This document shows, one piece after another, positions 1 through 6,701 of a DNA stretch of 6,701 bases; within the stretch, counting starts at the first letter, position 1, and the number at the start of each line of letters is the position of its first letter. The stretch covers positions 1 through 6,701 of the forward strand of contig JAFGNI010000183.1 of assembly GCA_016927095.1 (NCBI GenBank), in the 5' to 3' direction. The DNA is from Anaerolineae bacterium (GTDB lineage: Bacteria; Chloroflexota; Anaerolineae; B4-G1; SLSP01). Below the pieces are notes generated by a model, which ran no database searches, had not been told where the DNA came from, and was given only the letters and a program-made list of their open reading frames with translations. Made by a program: the position numbers and the translations under genes.

Positions 1-1537
1 ACTGGCTGAGGTTCTCGAGACCTATGCCAAGGGTGCGATCACAGGCGTCCACATCCTCCCCTTCTTCCCCTATTCCTCGGACGATGGTTTCTCCGTGATT
101 GACTACGCTGAGGTGAACCCCGATCTAGGTGACTGGTCAGATATCGCCCGGTTGGGCCGGTCTTTTCGGTTGATGTTCGATGCGGTCATCAACCATATCT
201 CCCGGCAGAGTGCGTGGTTTCAGGCCTTTGTAGCGGGAGATACGGCCTTCGCCAACGCCTTCATCGTGGTGGAGCCGGGCACGGACCTGTCAGAGGTTGT
301 TAGGCCCCGCGCGCTGCCGCTGTTGACTGCCGTGCAGACCCCGTCGGGAGAGAAGCACGTCTGGACCACGTTCAGCACCGATCAGATTGACCTCAACTTT
401 GCTGATCCTGATGTGCTGCTGCGCATCGTCGAGCTTCTGCTGCTCTACGTCTCGCAAGGCGCGGAGATTATCCGGCTCGATGCGATTGCCTATCTCTGGA
501 AGACCATTGGCACGACATGCATTCATCTGGCGGAAACGCACCGGGTCGTCAAGCTTTTCCGGGCCGTGCTCGATGCTGTCGCGCCAGGGGTGATGCTGAT
601 CACGGAGACCAATGTCCCTCATGAGGAGAACATCTTCTATTTCGGAGACGGGACCGATGAGGCACAGATGGTCTACCAGTTTCCGTTGCCACCCTTGGTG
701 CTGCACACCTTGGGCACCGGCGATGCCTCTGCCTTGACTGCGTGGGCGTCTGGCCTTTCGCTGCCATCAAACCAGACCACGTTCTACAACTTCCTCGCTT
801 CTCACGATGGGGTGGGTGTGCGACCGGTTGAGGGAATACTCACGCCGTCGCAGGTGCAGGCGATGGTCGATCAGACACTGGCACACGGTGGGCACGTGTC
901 CTACAAGACGAATGCGGATGGATCGGAGAGCGTGTACGAGCTCAATATCTCGTATTTCGACGCACTGAACGATCCTCGGGGTGGCGCGCCAGTGTCGCTA
1001 CAAGTGGCTCGCTTCATGGCCTCCCAGTCGATCATGCTGACGCTGCAGGGGGTGCCGGCGATCTACGCGCACAGTTACTTCGGATCGCGGAACTATCCGG
1101 AAGGCGTTGCCGCCACAGGACGCTACCGCTCGATCAACCGCGAGAAGCTGCGCCGGTCAGTGCTTGAGGCCGCGCTGGAAGATCCAGATTCGCTCAGATC
1201 ACGGGTCTATGGCACTTATAGGCACTACCTAGAGGTGCGGCAGGCGTGCGCGGCTTTCCATCCCAATGGGCCGCAGCAGATCCTGGACTTCGGCTCAGCG
1301 TTCTTTGCTATCGTACGGACCGCGCCTGACAACAGCGAGCGTGTCCTATGCGTGCACAACATCACCGGTGCTGCGCGCCGCGTGGTCGTTGGGCCCGACG
1401 TAGCGCGCAGCTCACAGGGGGTGTGGCTGGATCTACTCACCGGGCGTCGCTTTCCTCTGAACGACGGCAGATTGGTGCTGGTGTTGGCACCTTACCAGGT
1501 TCTGTGGCTGAAGCCAGCTCCGCAGCCATCAAGTTAA
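1..1537 (+). CDS. GH13 subfamily 18 glycoside phosphorylase, probably glucosylglycerate phosphorylase (5' end missing)
   Basis: A retaining phosphorylase that would split an alpha-glucoside with inorganic phosphate to give alpha-glucose 1-phosphate plus the acceptor, in the cytoplasm. The frame is open from base 2, so the gene begins before the window; 511 residues are visible, and about 50 N-terminal ones are probably missing. Residue numbers here count the Leu at base 2 as 1. Visible landmarks are a GVHILPFFPYSSDDGFS block (15-31), DAVINHIS (60-67), the nucleophile Asp160 in IRLDAIAYLWK, a CIHLAETH block (173-180), the acid/base Glu202 in ITETNVPHEEN, and the stabiliser Asp269 in ASHDGVGVRP, then FGSRNYPEG (360-368). 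The nucleophile segment followed by Cys-Ile-His-Leu resembles what I recall of glucosylglycerate phosphorylases (E. coli YcjM type) more than Bifidobacterium sucrose phosphorylase. GH13_18 also includes glucosylglycerol and sucrose-6-phosphate phosphorylases, so family is sure and substrate is inferred. All three catalytic acids are present. A sulfatase gene follows after 32 nt, probably in the same operon. Confidence 0.9.
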   Translation, partial: LAEVLETYAKGAITGVHILPFFPYSSDDGFSVIDYAEVNPDLGDWSDIARLGRSFRLMFDAVINHISRQSAWFQAFVAGDTAFANAFIVVEPGTDLSEVVRPRALPLLTAVQTPSGEKHVWTTFSTDQIDLNFADPDVLLRIVELLLLYVSQGAEIIRLDAIAYLWKTIGTTCIHLAETHRVVKLFRAVLDAVAPGVMLITETNVPHEENIFYFGDGTDEAQMVYQFPLPPLVLHTLGTGDASALTAWASGLSLPSNQTTFYNFLASHDGVGVRPVEGILTPSQVQAMVDQTLAHGGHVSYKTNADGSESVYELNISYFDALNDPRGGAPVSLQVARFMASQSIMLTLQGVPAIYAHSYFGSRNYPEGVAATGRYRSINREKLRRSVLEAALEDPDSLRSRVYGTYRHYLEVRQACAAFHPNGPQQILDFGSAFFAIVRTAPDNSERVLCVHNITGAARRVVVGPDVARSSQGVWLDLLTGRRFPLNDGRLVLVLAPYQVLWLKPAPQPSS

Positions 1538-1556
1538 TTGAGCAGCACTACGCGAA

Positions 1557-1563
1557 AAGGAGG
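1557..1563 (+). promoter_or_regulatory. Shine-Dalgarno site of the sulfatase gene
   Basis: AAGGAGG lies six bases before the ATG at 1570, a near-perfect match to the anti-Shine-Dalgarno sequence. It decides the start: the reading frame is open back to 1348, but that extension overlaps the end of the phosphorylase gene, and its translation does not resemble a sulfatase N-terminus or a signal peptide. Confidence 0.92.
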
Positions 1564-1569
1564 TTGCAT

Positions 1570-2994
1570 ATGGCCACAAGCCCGAACATCATCTTCATCA
1601 TGGCGGACGACATGGGATACGGGGATGTGGGAGCCTTCAACCCCGACTCGAGAATCCTGACACCCAATATGGATCGTCTGGCCGCGGAGGGTATGGTTTT
1701 CACCGACGCCCACTCAGCGTCGTCGGTGTGTACGCCCAGCCGCTATGGTGTCCTCACGGGACGTTACTGCTGGCGGACGCGTCTGAAGAGCGGGGTCAAC
1801 GGCGGCTACTCGCTGCCCTTGATCGATCCCTCCCGCCTGACGGTGGCGTCATTGCTTAAAAGACATGGCTATGCTACAGCTGCGGTGGGTAAATGGCATG
1901 TGGGGCTAGAGTGGCAGGCCGAGGATGGTAGCGACTTCGATCGCGAGAGCTGGGAAGACACGGGTGCTGTAGACTACAGCAAGCCGATCATCGGGGGGCC
2001 GTTGTCCCTGGGGTTCGACACCTTCTTCGGTATCGCCGGTTCATTGGATATGCCACCTTACTGCTTCATTGAGGACGATCATGTCGTGGGTATTCCCAGC
2101 GTTGAGAAGTCGCCGTACAACCCGCAACAGCGCCGTGGGCCGATGACCCCAGGCTGGCGAGATGAGGACTGCGATCCGACGTTCCTACGCAAAGCTGTGA
2201 GTTTCATCGAACGCAGCGTCGCTGAGGACGCGCAGCGTCCCTTCTTCCTCTACTTGACGCCCGCCGCGCCCCACAGACCCTGCATGCCTCCAGATTTCGC
2301 GAAAGGCAAGAGCCAGGCCGGCCCACGGGGAGATGCTGTGTGGCTAGTGGACTGGATGGTTGGGGAGGTGATGAAGACACTGGAACGCCTGGGCCAGGTA
2401 GAGAACACCCTGGTCATCGTCACCAGCGACAACGGCGCGCGCCCTTGTGATGTTGATGGACTCATGCACGATCACAAGTCCTGTGGCGATCTGCGGGGCT
2501 ACAAGGGTGATATCTGGGAAGGCGGACACAGGGAACCGTTCATTGTCCGCTGGCCTGCGGTCGTCGAAGCTGGATCTGTCTGTGACGCCACGGTCTGTCT
2601 GGGGGACTTCCTAGCCACCTGTGCTGAGATTGTTGGGGAGACGCTGCCACCGAACGCTGCTGAGGATAGCTTCAGCCTGGTGCCCCTGCTGGCAGAAGGC
2701 GAGGCTGTCTTCGAACACGGCGCCGTCGTCCACCACTCCCTCGCCGGCATGTTCTCGGTGAGACAGGGACGCTGGAAGCTGATCATGGGTCTGGGATCAG
2801 GGGGCTTCTCTGAGCCGCGCTTTGGTTACTCCGCGATGCCAGACGCACCCAAGGGGCAGCTCTATGACATGGTGGACGACTGGCGGGAGCAGCACAACCT
2901 ATGGAACGAGCGCCCAGAGATTGTGGCGCGGCTGAAGCAGTTGATCGTTGATTACCGGGAATCGGGCCGGAGTGCGCCGCTTCCAACTTTGTGA
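1570..2994 (+). CDS. Cytoplasmic formylglycine-dependent sulfatase (arylsulfatase A-like, S1 family)
   Basis: A 474-residue hydrolase of sulfate esters, a normal length for the type I sulfatase family. The N-terminus starts straight into the core strand and metal motif (PNIIFIMADDMGYGD, Asp13-Asp14), so there is no signal peptide or lipobox and the enzyme should be cytoplasmic. Signature 1 is SVCTPSRYGVLTG (52-64): Cys54 is the residue expected to be converted to formylglycine, with Arg58 beside it. Signature 2 is GYATAAVGKWHVGL (100-113) with Lys108 and His110. Other expected active-site residues are His235 in APHRP, Asp287-Asn288 in TSDNGARP, and Lys312 in GYKGDIWEGG. The C-terminal QLYDMVDDWREQHNL block (430-444) is typical of the small C-terminal domain. 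As a Cys-type sulfatase it needs a formylglycine-generating enzyme or an anaerobic maturase; neither is in the window. It follows the phosphorylase by 32 nt, which suggests co-transcription. The natural substrate cannot be read from sequence. Confidence 0.93.
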   Translation: MATSPNIIFIMADDMGYGDVGAFNPDSRILTPNMDRLAAEGMVFTDAHSASSVCTPSRYGVLTGRYCWRTRLKSGVNGGYSLPLIDPSRLTVASLLKRHGYATAAVGKWHVGLEWQAEDGSDFDRESWEDTGAVDYSKPIIGGPLSLGFDTFFGIAGSLDMPPYCFIEDDHVVGIPSVEKSPYNPQQRRGPMTPGWRDEDCDPTFLRKAVSFIERSVAEDAQRPFFLYLTPAAPHRPCMPPDFAKGKSQAGPRGDAVWLVDWMVGEVMKTLERLGQVENTLVIVTSDNGARPCDVDGLMHDHKSCGDLRGYKGDIWEGGHREPFIVRWPAVVEAGSVCDATVCLGDFLATCAEIVGETLPPNAAEDSFSLVPLLAEGEAVFEHGAVVHHSLAGMFSVRQGRWKLIMGLGSGGFSEPRFGYSAMPDAPKGQLYDMVDDWREQHNLWNERPEIVARLKQLIVDYRESGRSAPLPTL

Positions 2995-3080
2995 CGGCGA
3001 TCTTGTTTGCCGGCCCGGTCATCCGTCAGAAGTGCGGAGCTAGGCCTGGCGACTCACCCACGTTGATCTGACGTGTTTGA

Positions 3081-3106
3081 GGCGCTCCCCATTCCTGGGG
3101 AGCGCC
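3081..3106 (+). terminator. GC-rich hairpin downstream of the sulfatase gene
   Basis: GGCGCTCCCC and GGGGAGCGCC form a perfect 10-bp stem around a six-base loop (ATTCCT), 86 nt after the sulfatase stop. The hairpin is strong, but the following bases (GTTCTCGTG) are only weakly T-rich, so it may be an inefficient intrinsic terminator or a 3'-end stabilising stem. Position between two same-strand transcription units supports a terminator role. Confidence 0.7.
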
Positions 3107-3198
3107 GTTCTCGTGCCATACCAACTTACCCCCAACGTTGGCAACCGATCCCGACTCCAGCCCAACACATACCACACGCCAGGGAGAAACTCACCGTC

Positions 3199-3204
3199 TA
3201 GAAT
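3199..3204 (+). promoter_or_regulatory. Possible -10 element (TAGAAT) for ftsH
   Basis: TAGAAT matches five of six bases of the sigma-70-type -10 consensus and lies about 70 bp before the preferred ftsH start, where a promoter is expected downstream of the preceding hairpin. I see no convincing -35 hexamer at 16-18 bp upstream and no TG extension, so this is a weak call. Confidence 0.25.
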
Positions 3205-3215
3205 GAAAAGCAGAG

Positions 3216-3233
3216 GCGTCCCTCAAGGGGCGC
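3216..3233 (+). other. Small hairpin in the ftsH leader
   Basis: GCGTCCC and GGGGCGC can pair in a 7-bp stem (one G-T pair) around a TCAA loop. The 3' arm holds the only purine-rich stretch that could serve as ribosome binding site for the longer start at 3237, so folding would hide it. No known leader element is recognised. Confidence 0.35.
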
Positions 3234-3260
3234 ATATTGGCGCGTCACGTAGAGAGAGTG

Positions 3261-3265
3261 GGAGG
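3261..3265 (+). promoter_or_regulatory. Shine-Dalgarno site that sets the ftsH TTG start
   Basis: GGAGG, inside GGGAGGTG, sits seven bases before TTG at 3273. It is a stronger and better exposed site than the AAGGGG upstream of the alternative TTG at 3237. No ATG or GTG occurs in a better position in this frame. Confidence 0.75.
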
Positions 3266-3272
3266 TGTCCTG

Positions 3273-5177
3273 TTGGCGGAACCCAAAGGTTCAAATCGAG
3301 CGGATCGCAGAAATCCACTGTCTGCGCTTCGGCGATCGGGGTGCAGTCCATGGATCATTCCGTTATGGATCATTCTGGTTCTGAGTCTAGGACCTTGGAT
3401 CGCCAACCAGCTTGGTTTCGGGGCCGCCCGGCAAGAGATCAGCTACTCCAACTTCCGCGAGCAAGTTGCAGCCGGCAATGTGGAGCGCGTCACTGTGAGT
3501 GGTCAGGAGATCACGGGGGAGCTCGAGGAGCCCGATGTTGTGCAGGTCGAGGAGAGGGAGCCGGTCACGTACACGTATTTCAACACGTATCTGCCTTCCT
3601 TCGGCGATGAGAAGCTGTTGGCGCTGCTGGAGAAGCAGTCTGTTGAGGTGCAGTCAGAGCCCACGTCGACTTTCTCCTGGCTGAGTCTGCTGATCAATGT
3701 GCTGCCCTGGCTTTTTCTGATGCTCGCAGGCTACTTCTTTATCCGTCGCATGCAGTCGCAGGGCAAGAACGTGTTCTCTATGCGTGAGAGCCAGGCAAAG
3801 CTGTACGATCGCCGAGAAGAGGGGACGACCTTTGACGACGTCGCCGGGGCCGATGCGGCCAAGGCGGAACTCGCGGAGATCATCGAGTTCCTGAGGAATC
3901 CTGACCGGTTCCAGCGATTGGGTGGCGAGATGCCTCGGGGCGTCCTGCTGGTTGGCCCGCCGGGCACGGGGAAGACGCTCCTGGCCCGGGCTGTGGCCGG
4001 CGAAGCGGAGGTGCCCTTCTTCAGCGTCACGGGCTCGGACTTCATGGAGATGTTCGTGGGGGTGGGTGCGTCGCGGGTCCGCAACCTTTTTGACGAGGCT
4101 AAGGAAGCCGCGCCCAGCATCATTTTCATCGATGAGCTGGACTCGATCGGCCGGCGGCGTGGGGCTGGGGTGGGGGGCGGTCACGATGAGCGAGAGCAGA
4201 CCCTCAACCAGTTGCTCTCCGAACTAGACGGCTTTGAGGTGAACGAAGGTGTGATCGTGATGGCGGCCACCAACCGGCCAGATATCCTCGACCCAGCACT
4301 TCTGCGTCCTGGCCGGTTTGACCGGCGCATCACCGTCGATCGACCTACGAAGAACAGCCGCCTAGAGATCCTCAAGATCCATGCGCGGGGCAAGCCTCTC
4401 GCGGATGATGTCGACCTGGAACGGATCGCGCGTGGCACGCCAGGTTTCAGCGGCGCAGACTTGGAGAACCTTCTGAACGAGGCTGCCCTCTTGGCGGCGC
4501 GCAGGGATGCCGATGAGATCGAGCGCCAAGACATCGAGGAGGCCCGTGACAAGATCATGATGGGGTTGGAGCGCGAGAACATGGCACTGACGGATACGGA
4601 ATGTGAGATGCTTGCCTTCCACGAGTCAGGCCATGCTATCACCGCCGTGGTCCTGCCAAACGCCGACCCCGTGCACAAGGTGACGATCGTCCCACGCGGT
4701 CAGGCGATGGGCGTGACCCAACAAGTGCCGGAGGGCGATCGCTACATCTACTCCCGCGAGTATCTTTTGGATCGGCTGGCGGTGATGATGGGCGGGCGCG
4801 CCGCAGAGAGCTTGGTCTTTGGCACGGCGACCAGTGGCGCTGCAGACGACCTCAAACAGGCCACGCGTCTCGCCCGCAGGATGGTGCTCAACTGGGGTAT
4901 GAGCAAGCGGTTGCAGCATATGGCACTGGGCGAGCAGCGAGAGCAGGTTTTCCTAGGTGTGGAGATCGCTCAAAGACGCGACTACAGCGAGGCCACCGCA
5001 GAGCTGATCGATGAGGAGATTCAGAAGATCCTCAAGGAGGCCTATGAGCGGGCTGTTGGGGTCCTGCAGGAGCATCGCGACGCTCTGGATCAGCTAGCCG
5101 CGGCGCTCGTCGATCATGAGGAGTTGCCTGGCGAAAGGGTTGTAGAGTTGGTGCATGGACCGGCAGACGACTCCTAG
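3273..5177 (+). CDS. ftsH: ATP-dependent zinc metalloprotease FtsH
   Basis: Membrane-anchored hexameric AAA+ protease that extracts and degrades misfolded membrane proteins and some short-lived cytosolic regulators. From TTG at 3273 it has 634 residues, normal for bacterial FtsH. Order of parts: a short basic cytoplasmic tail; membrane segment 1 (about 26-48, [16 protein letters not shown]); an extracytoplasmic domain of about 85 residues; membrane segment 2 (about 134-158); then the AAA+ domain with Walker A GPPGTGKT (228-235), pore-loop Phe257-Met258 in the [10 protein letters not shown] block, Walker B IIFIDELD with Asp287 and Glu288, and the arginine-finger region LRPGRFDRR. The protease domain carries HESGH (450-454; zinc ligands His450 and His454, catalytic Glu451), with the third ligand probably Asp526 in [10 protein letters not shown]. 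The family usually has HEAGH, so Ser452 is a mild variation that leaves the catalytic residues intact. The C-terminus is a helical, acidic tail. It has its own leader and looks monocistronic, ending before a shared terminator. The frame is open back to TTG 3237, which would add 12 residues. Confidence 0.97.
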   Translation: MAEPKGSNRADRRNPLSALRRSGCSPWIIPLWIILVLSLGPWIANQLGFGAARQEISYSNFREQVAAGNVERVTVSGQEITGELEEPDVVQVEEREPVTYTYFNTYLPSFGDEKLLALLEKQSVEVQSEPTSTFSWLSLLINVLPWLFLMLAGYFFIRRMQSQGKNVFSMRESQAKLYDRREEGTTFDDVAGADAAKAELAEIIEFLRNPDRFQRLGGEMPRGVLLVGPPGTGKTLLARAVAGEAEVPFFSVTGSDFMEMFVGVGASRVRNLFDEAKEAAPSIIFIDELDSIGRRRGAGVGGGHDEREQTLNQLLSELDGFEVNEGVIVMAATNRPDILDPALLRPGRFDRRITVDRPTKNSRLEILKIHARGKPLADDVDLERIARGTPGFSGADLENLLNEAALLAARRDADEIERQDIEEARDKIMMGLERENMALTDTECEMLAFHESGHAITAVVLPNADPVHKVTIVPRGQAMGVTQQVPEGDRYIYSREYLLDRLAVMMGGRAAESLVFGTATSGAADDLKQATRLARRMVLNWGMSKRLQHMALGEQREQVFLGVEIAQRRDYSEATAELIDEEIQKILKEAYERAVGVLQEHRDALDQLAAALVDHEELPGERVVELVHGPADDS

Positions 5178-5198
5178 GCTCTAGGATGATCTGCTGCC

Positions 5199-5241
5199 AA
5201 CGAAGCCCCACGACAGGCGCTTACCTATCGTGGGGCTCGTT
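5199..5241. terminator. Probable bidirectional terminator between ftsH and the GH51 gene
   Basis: Arms 5199-5217 and 5224-5241 form a long imperfect stem: AACGA pairs with TCGTT, GCCCCACGA pairs with TCGTGGGGC, and AGG pairs with CCT, with one bulged A and one C-A mismatch, around a six-base loop CGCTTA. It lies 21 nt after the ftsH stop and 50 nt beyond the stop of the convergent GH51 gene, so it can serve both strands. T runs on either side are weak. Confidence 0.8.
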
Positions 5242-5291
5242 GTGCTGGAAGCTGAGCTGGTCCAAGGCGTCCAGAACGGGGCGGCACAGGC

Positions 5292-6701
5292 CTAGATGGC
5301 GAACGTCATCGCTGCGACCGCGAGGGGAGGCAGCGTGACCGTAGCGGCACCGTTGCTGATCTCAACCGCATCCAACGGTTGGGGGCACACAACGTCAGGC
5401 TGCTCGAAGCTATTGGCCGCCTTGGGGTCAGGACCTGTCAGGAGCTCGCCGCTGCAAAGATCTGCGATCACGCGATCAACTAGGTGAATGTCAACCGTGG
5501 CGTCATCCGTGGTGCTGCGATTGGTGAGGAACACCTGAAGTCTGTCATCGCTCAGGATGGCACTGCTGTCGATCGTGGAGACCTCACCGTAAGCCCTGCT
5601 TTCGTAGGTAGGGCCGTTGACCAGGGTCTGGAGGGCAATACCCCTGCCACGCGAGGCGAACATCTCGAAGGGGTAGAAGATGGACTGAATCAGCATATTG
5701 TTGCCACGGGTGAGAACTGGGGCAATGACGTTGACGATCTGGGCGATGTTGGCGATCTTGACCGCATCGGCGTGGCGAATGAAGCTGTTCAAGAAACCCG
5801 CCACGACCAGAGCGTCCTCTAGGTTGTAGACCTCCTGGATCAGGTGGGGCGCCTGCTTGCCTTCGCCATCGGTCTCATGGTTCTTGTACCAGACGTTCCA
5901 CTCATCGAAGCAGAGGTAGGCGCGTTTCCTGCTGTGGTTCCTCGCCTGGACAAAACGACAGACGGCGTTCATCTCCTCGATCTGTCGATCGATGGAGGCC
6001 GTGACCGCAAGGTAGTTGGGCGTGTCATCTTCCCGGTTGCCGACGTAGCGATGGAGGCTGATGTAGTCGGCGTAGTCCCCGACATACTCTAGCACTTGCC
6101 GATCCCAGTCCATGTAGGTGGGGAGCCCGATCGTGCAGGAGCCGCAGGCCACGAGTTCGATTCCGCTGTCGACATCCTTCATCATCTTGGCAGCTTGCTG
6201 GGCACGGATAGCGTACTGGTCTGCAGGCACGTGACCGAGCTGCCACGGGCCATCCATCTCATTGCCCAGACACCAGAGCTTCACGTTGTGGGGTGTGCGG
6301 TGACCGTTGGTCGCACGCATATCAGCGTACTTGCTGCCTTCCGGTGCATTGCAGTACTCGACCCAGTTGCGCGCCTCCTCTGGGGTACCTGTCCCTAGGT
6401 TGACGGTGATCATGGGCGTCCAACCCATCTTGCGACAGAGCGCAATGTACTCGTCGGTGCCGAACTGGTTGGACTCCAGGCTTTGCCAAGCCAGCTCCCG
6501 AATCATGGGGCGCTGTTCGCGTGGGCCGACGCCGTCCATCCAATGGTAGCCTGAAGCGAAGTTGCCACCTGGATAGCGCATCGCCGTCATCTTGAGGCGC
6601 TTGAGAGCGCCGAGAACGTCGAGCCGGAGGCCATCGGCATCTGCGTGAACAGAGTCCGGATCGTAGACGCCCTCATAGACAGCGCGGCCCATGTGTTCCA
6701 G
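5292..6701 (-). CDS. GH51 alpha-L-arabinofuranosidase, intracellular AbfA type (5' end beyond window)
   Basis: Retaining glycosidase that removes terminal alpha-L-arabinofuranosyl groups from arabino- and arabinoxylo-oligosaccharides taken into the cell. The frame stays open to the right edge: the last three codons read Leu-Glu-His before MGRAVYEGVYDP, matching the LEH-GR/C-Y-G-Y start region of the family, so the Met at 6692 is internal. 469 residues are visible (Leu at the edge = 1) and roughly 25-30 are missing. Landmarks: RYPGGNFASGYHW (42-54), GTDEYIALCRKMGWTPM (81-97), the acid/base Glu148 in LGNEMDGPWQ (codon 6258-6260), the nucleophile Glu267 in CFDEWNVWY (codon 5901-5903), and a C-terminal beta-sandwich from about residue 380 to the end (TLPPLAVAAMTFAI). 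The middle part is the (beta/alpha)8 barrel. No secretion signal can be judged because the N-terminus is absent; the family members most like this are cytoplasmic. It converges on ftsH with a 114-nt gap. Substrate beyond arabinofuranosides is not determinable. Confidence 0.95.
   Translation of the reverse strand: MEHMGRAVYEGVYDPDSVHADADGLRLDVLGALKRLKMTAMRYPGGNFASGYHWMDGVGPREQRPMIRELAWQSLESNQFGTDEYIALCRKMGWTPMITVNLGTGTPEEARNWVEYCNAPEGSKYADMRATNGHRTPHNVKLWCLGNEMDGPWQLGHVPADQYAIRAQQAAKMMKDVDSGIELVACGSCTIGLPTYMDWDRQVLEYVGDYADYISLHRYVGNREDDTPNYLAVTASIDRQIEEMNAVCRFVQARNHSRKRAYLCFDEWNVWYKNHETDGEGKQAPHLIQEVYNLEDALVVAGFLNSFIRHADAVKIANIAQIVNVIAPVLTRGNNMLIQSIFYPFEMFASRGRGIALQTLVNGPTYESRAYGEVSTIDSSAILSDDRLQVFLTNRSTTDDATVDIHLVDRVIADLCSGELLTGPDPKAANSFEQPDVVCPQPLDAVEISNGAATVTLPPLAVAAMTFAI

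Noticed and set aside
1348..1569. In-frame upstream extension of the sulfatase gene
   Set aside because: It overlaps the 3' end of the phosphorylase gene, reads as Arg/Ala-rich off-frame sequence, and a near-perfect ribosome binding site points to ATG 1570.
3138..3143. TTGGCA as a -35 element
   Set aside because: No acceptable -10 hexamer lies 16-18 bp downstream, and it is too far from the TAGAAT at 3199.
3077..3610. 177-codon + strand open frame running from the intergenic hairpin into ftsH
   Set aside because: It starts inside the terminator region, overlaps the ftsH N-terminal coding region in another frame, and has a low-complexity Arg/Gly-rich translation with no recognisable family.
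3654..4184. 176-codon - strand open frame opposite ftsH
   Set aside because: It is antisense to the highly conserved FtsH AAA+ domain; its length is explained by high G+C and the strongly biased codons of the real gene.
4181..4678. 165-codon - strand open frame opposite ftsH
   Set aside because: Ser/Arg-rich shadow of the FtsH coding sequence with no family resemblance.
5173..5185. Short inverted repeat CCTAG-GCT-CTAGG over the ftsH stop codon
   Set aside because: A 5-bp stem with a three-base loop is too small to be meaningful next to the much stronger stem at 5199-5241.
5484..5822. 112-codon + strand open frame opposite the GH51 gene
   Set aside because: It mirrors the GH51 reading frame codon by codon (Val/Asp/Gly-rich) and has no own ribosome binding site that I can see.
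1..6701. Search for tRNA, rRNA, CRISPR array, insertion sequence or attachment site
   Set aside because: No regularly spaced repeats, transposase motifs, terminal inverted repeats or cloverleaf-like segments were found by reading the window; the non-coding stretches are all under 300 bases.

Overview
The window is G+C-rich bacterial DNA, dense with genes, and has no mobile element, RNA gene or CRISPR array that I can see. It holds four protein genes. The first and the last run off the window edges. Strong Shine-Dalgarno sites, one of them serving a TTG start, show it is bacterial. Family content (a GH13_18 glucosyl phosphorylase, a formylglycine sulfatase, a GH51 arabinofuranosidase) fits a saccharolytic, glycoside-scavenging bacterium. 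A Chloroflexota-like or similar environmental lineage is plausible, but the sequence alone does not fix the phylum.

Left part (1-2994, + strand): the 3' nine-tenths or so of a sucrose-phosphorylase-family enzyme, most like glucosylglycerate phosphorylase, is followed after a 32-nt gap by a 474-residue cytoplasmic sulfatase with a near-perfect ribosome binding site. The spacing suggests one transcript. That transcript probably ends at a 10-bp GC hairpin (3081-3106) followed by a C-rich, G-poor stretch that could help Rho act.

Middle (about 3190-5177, + strand): a complete ftsH-type membrane AAA+ zinc protease, apparently with its own leader. Its best start is TTG at 3273 rather than the longer open frame from 3237. 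It is a housekeeping gene set between sugar-degradation genes and seems unrelated to them in function.

Right part (5292-6701, - strand): a GH51 intracellular alpha-L-arabinofuranosidase convergent with ftsH; its N-terminus lies beyond the right edge. A long imperfect inverted repeat (5199-5241) between the two convergent genes probably terminates both.

Working together: the phosphorylase and sulfatase may form part of a catabolic operon for a glucoside or a sulfated glycoside, and the GH51 enzyme releases arabinose from arabino-oligosaccharides. These are well-known families; nothing here compels a new system. The least explained feature is the pairing of a GH13_18 phosphorylase with a cytoplasmic sulfatase.
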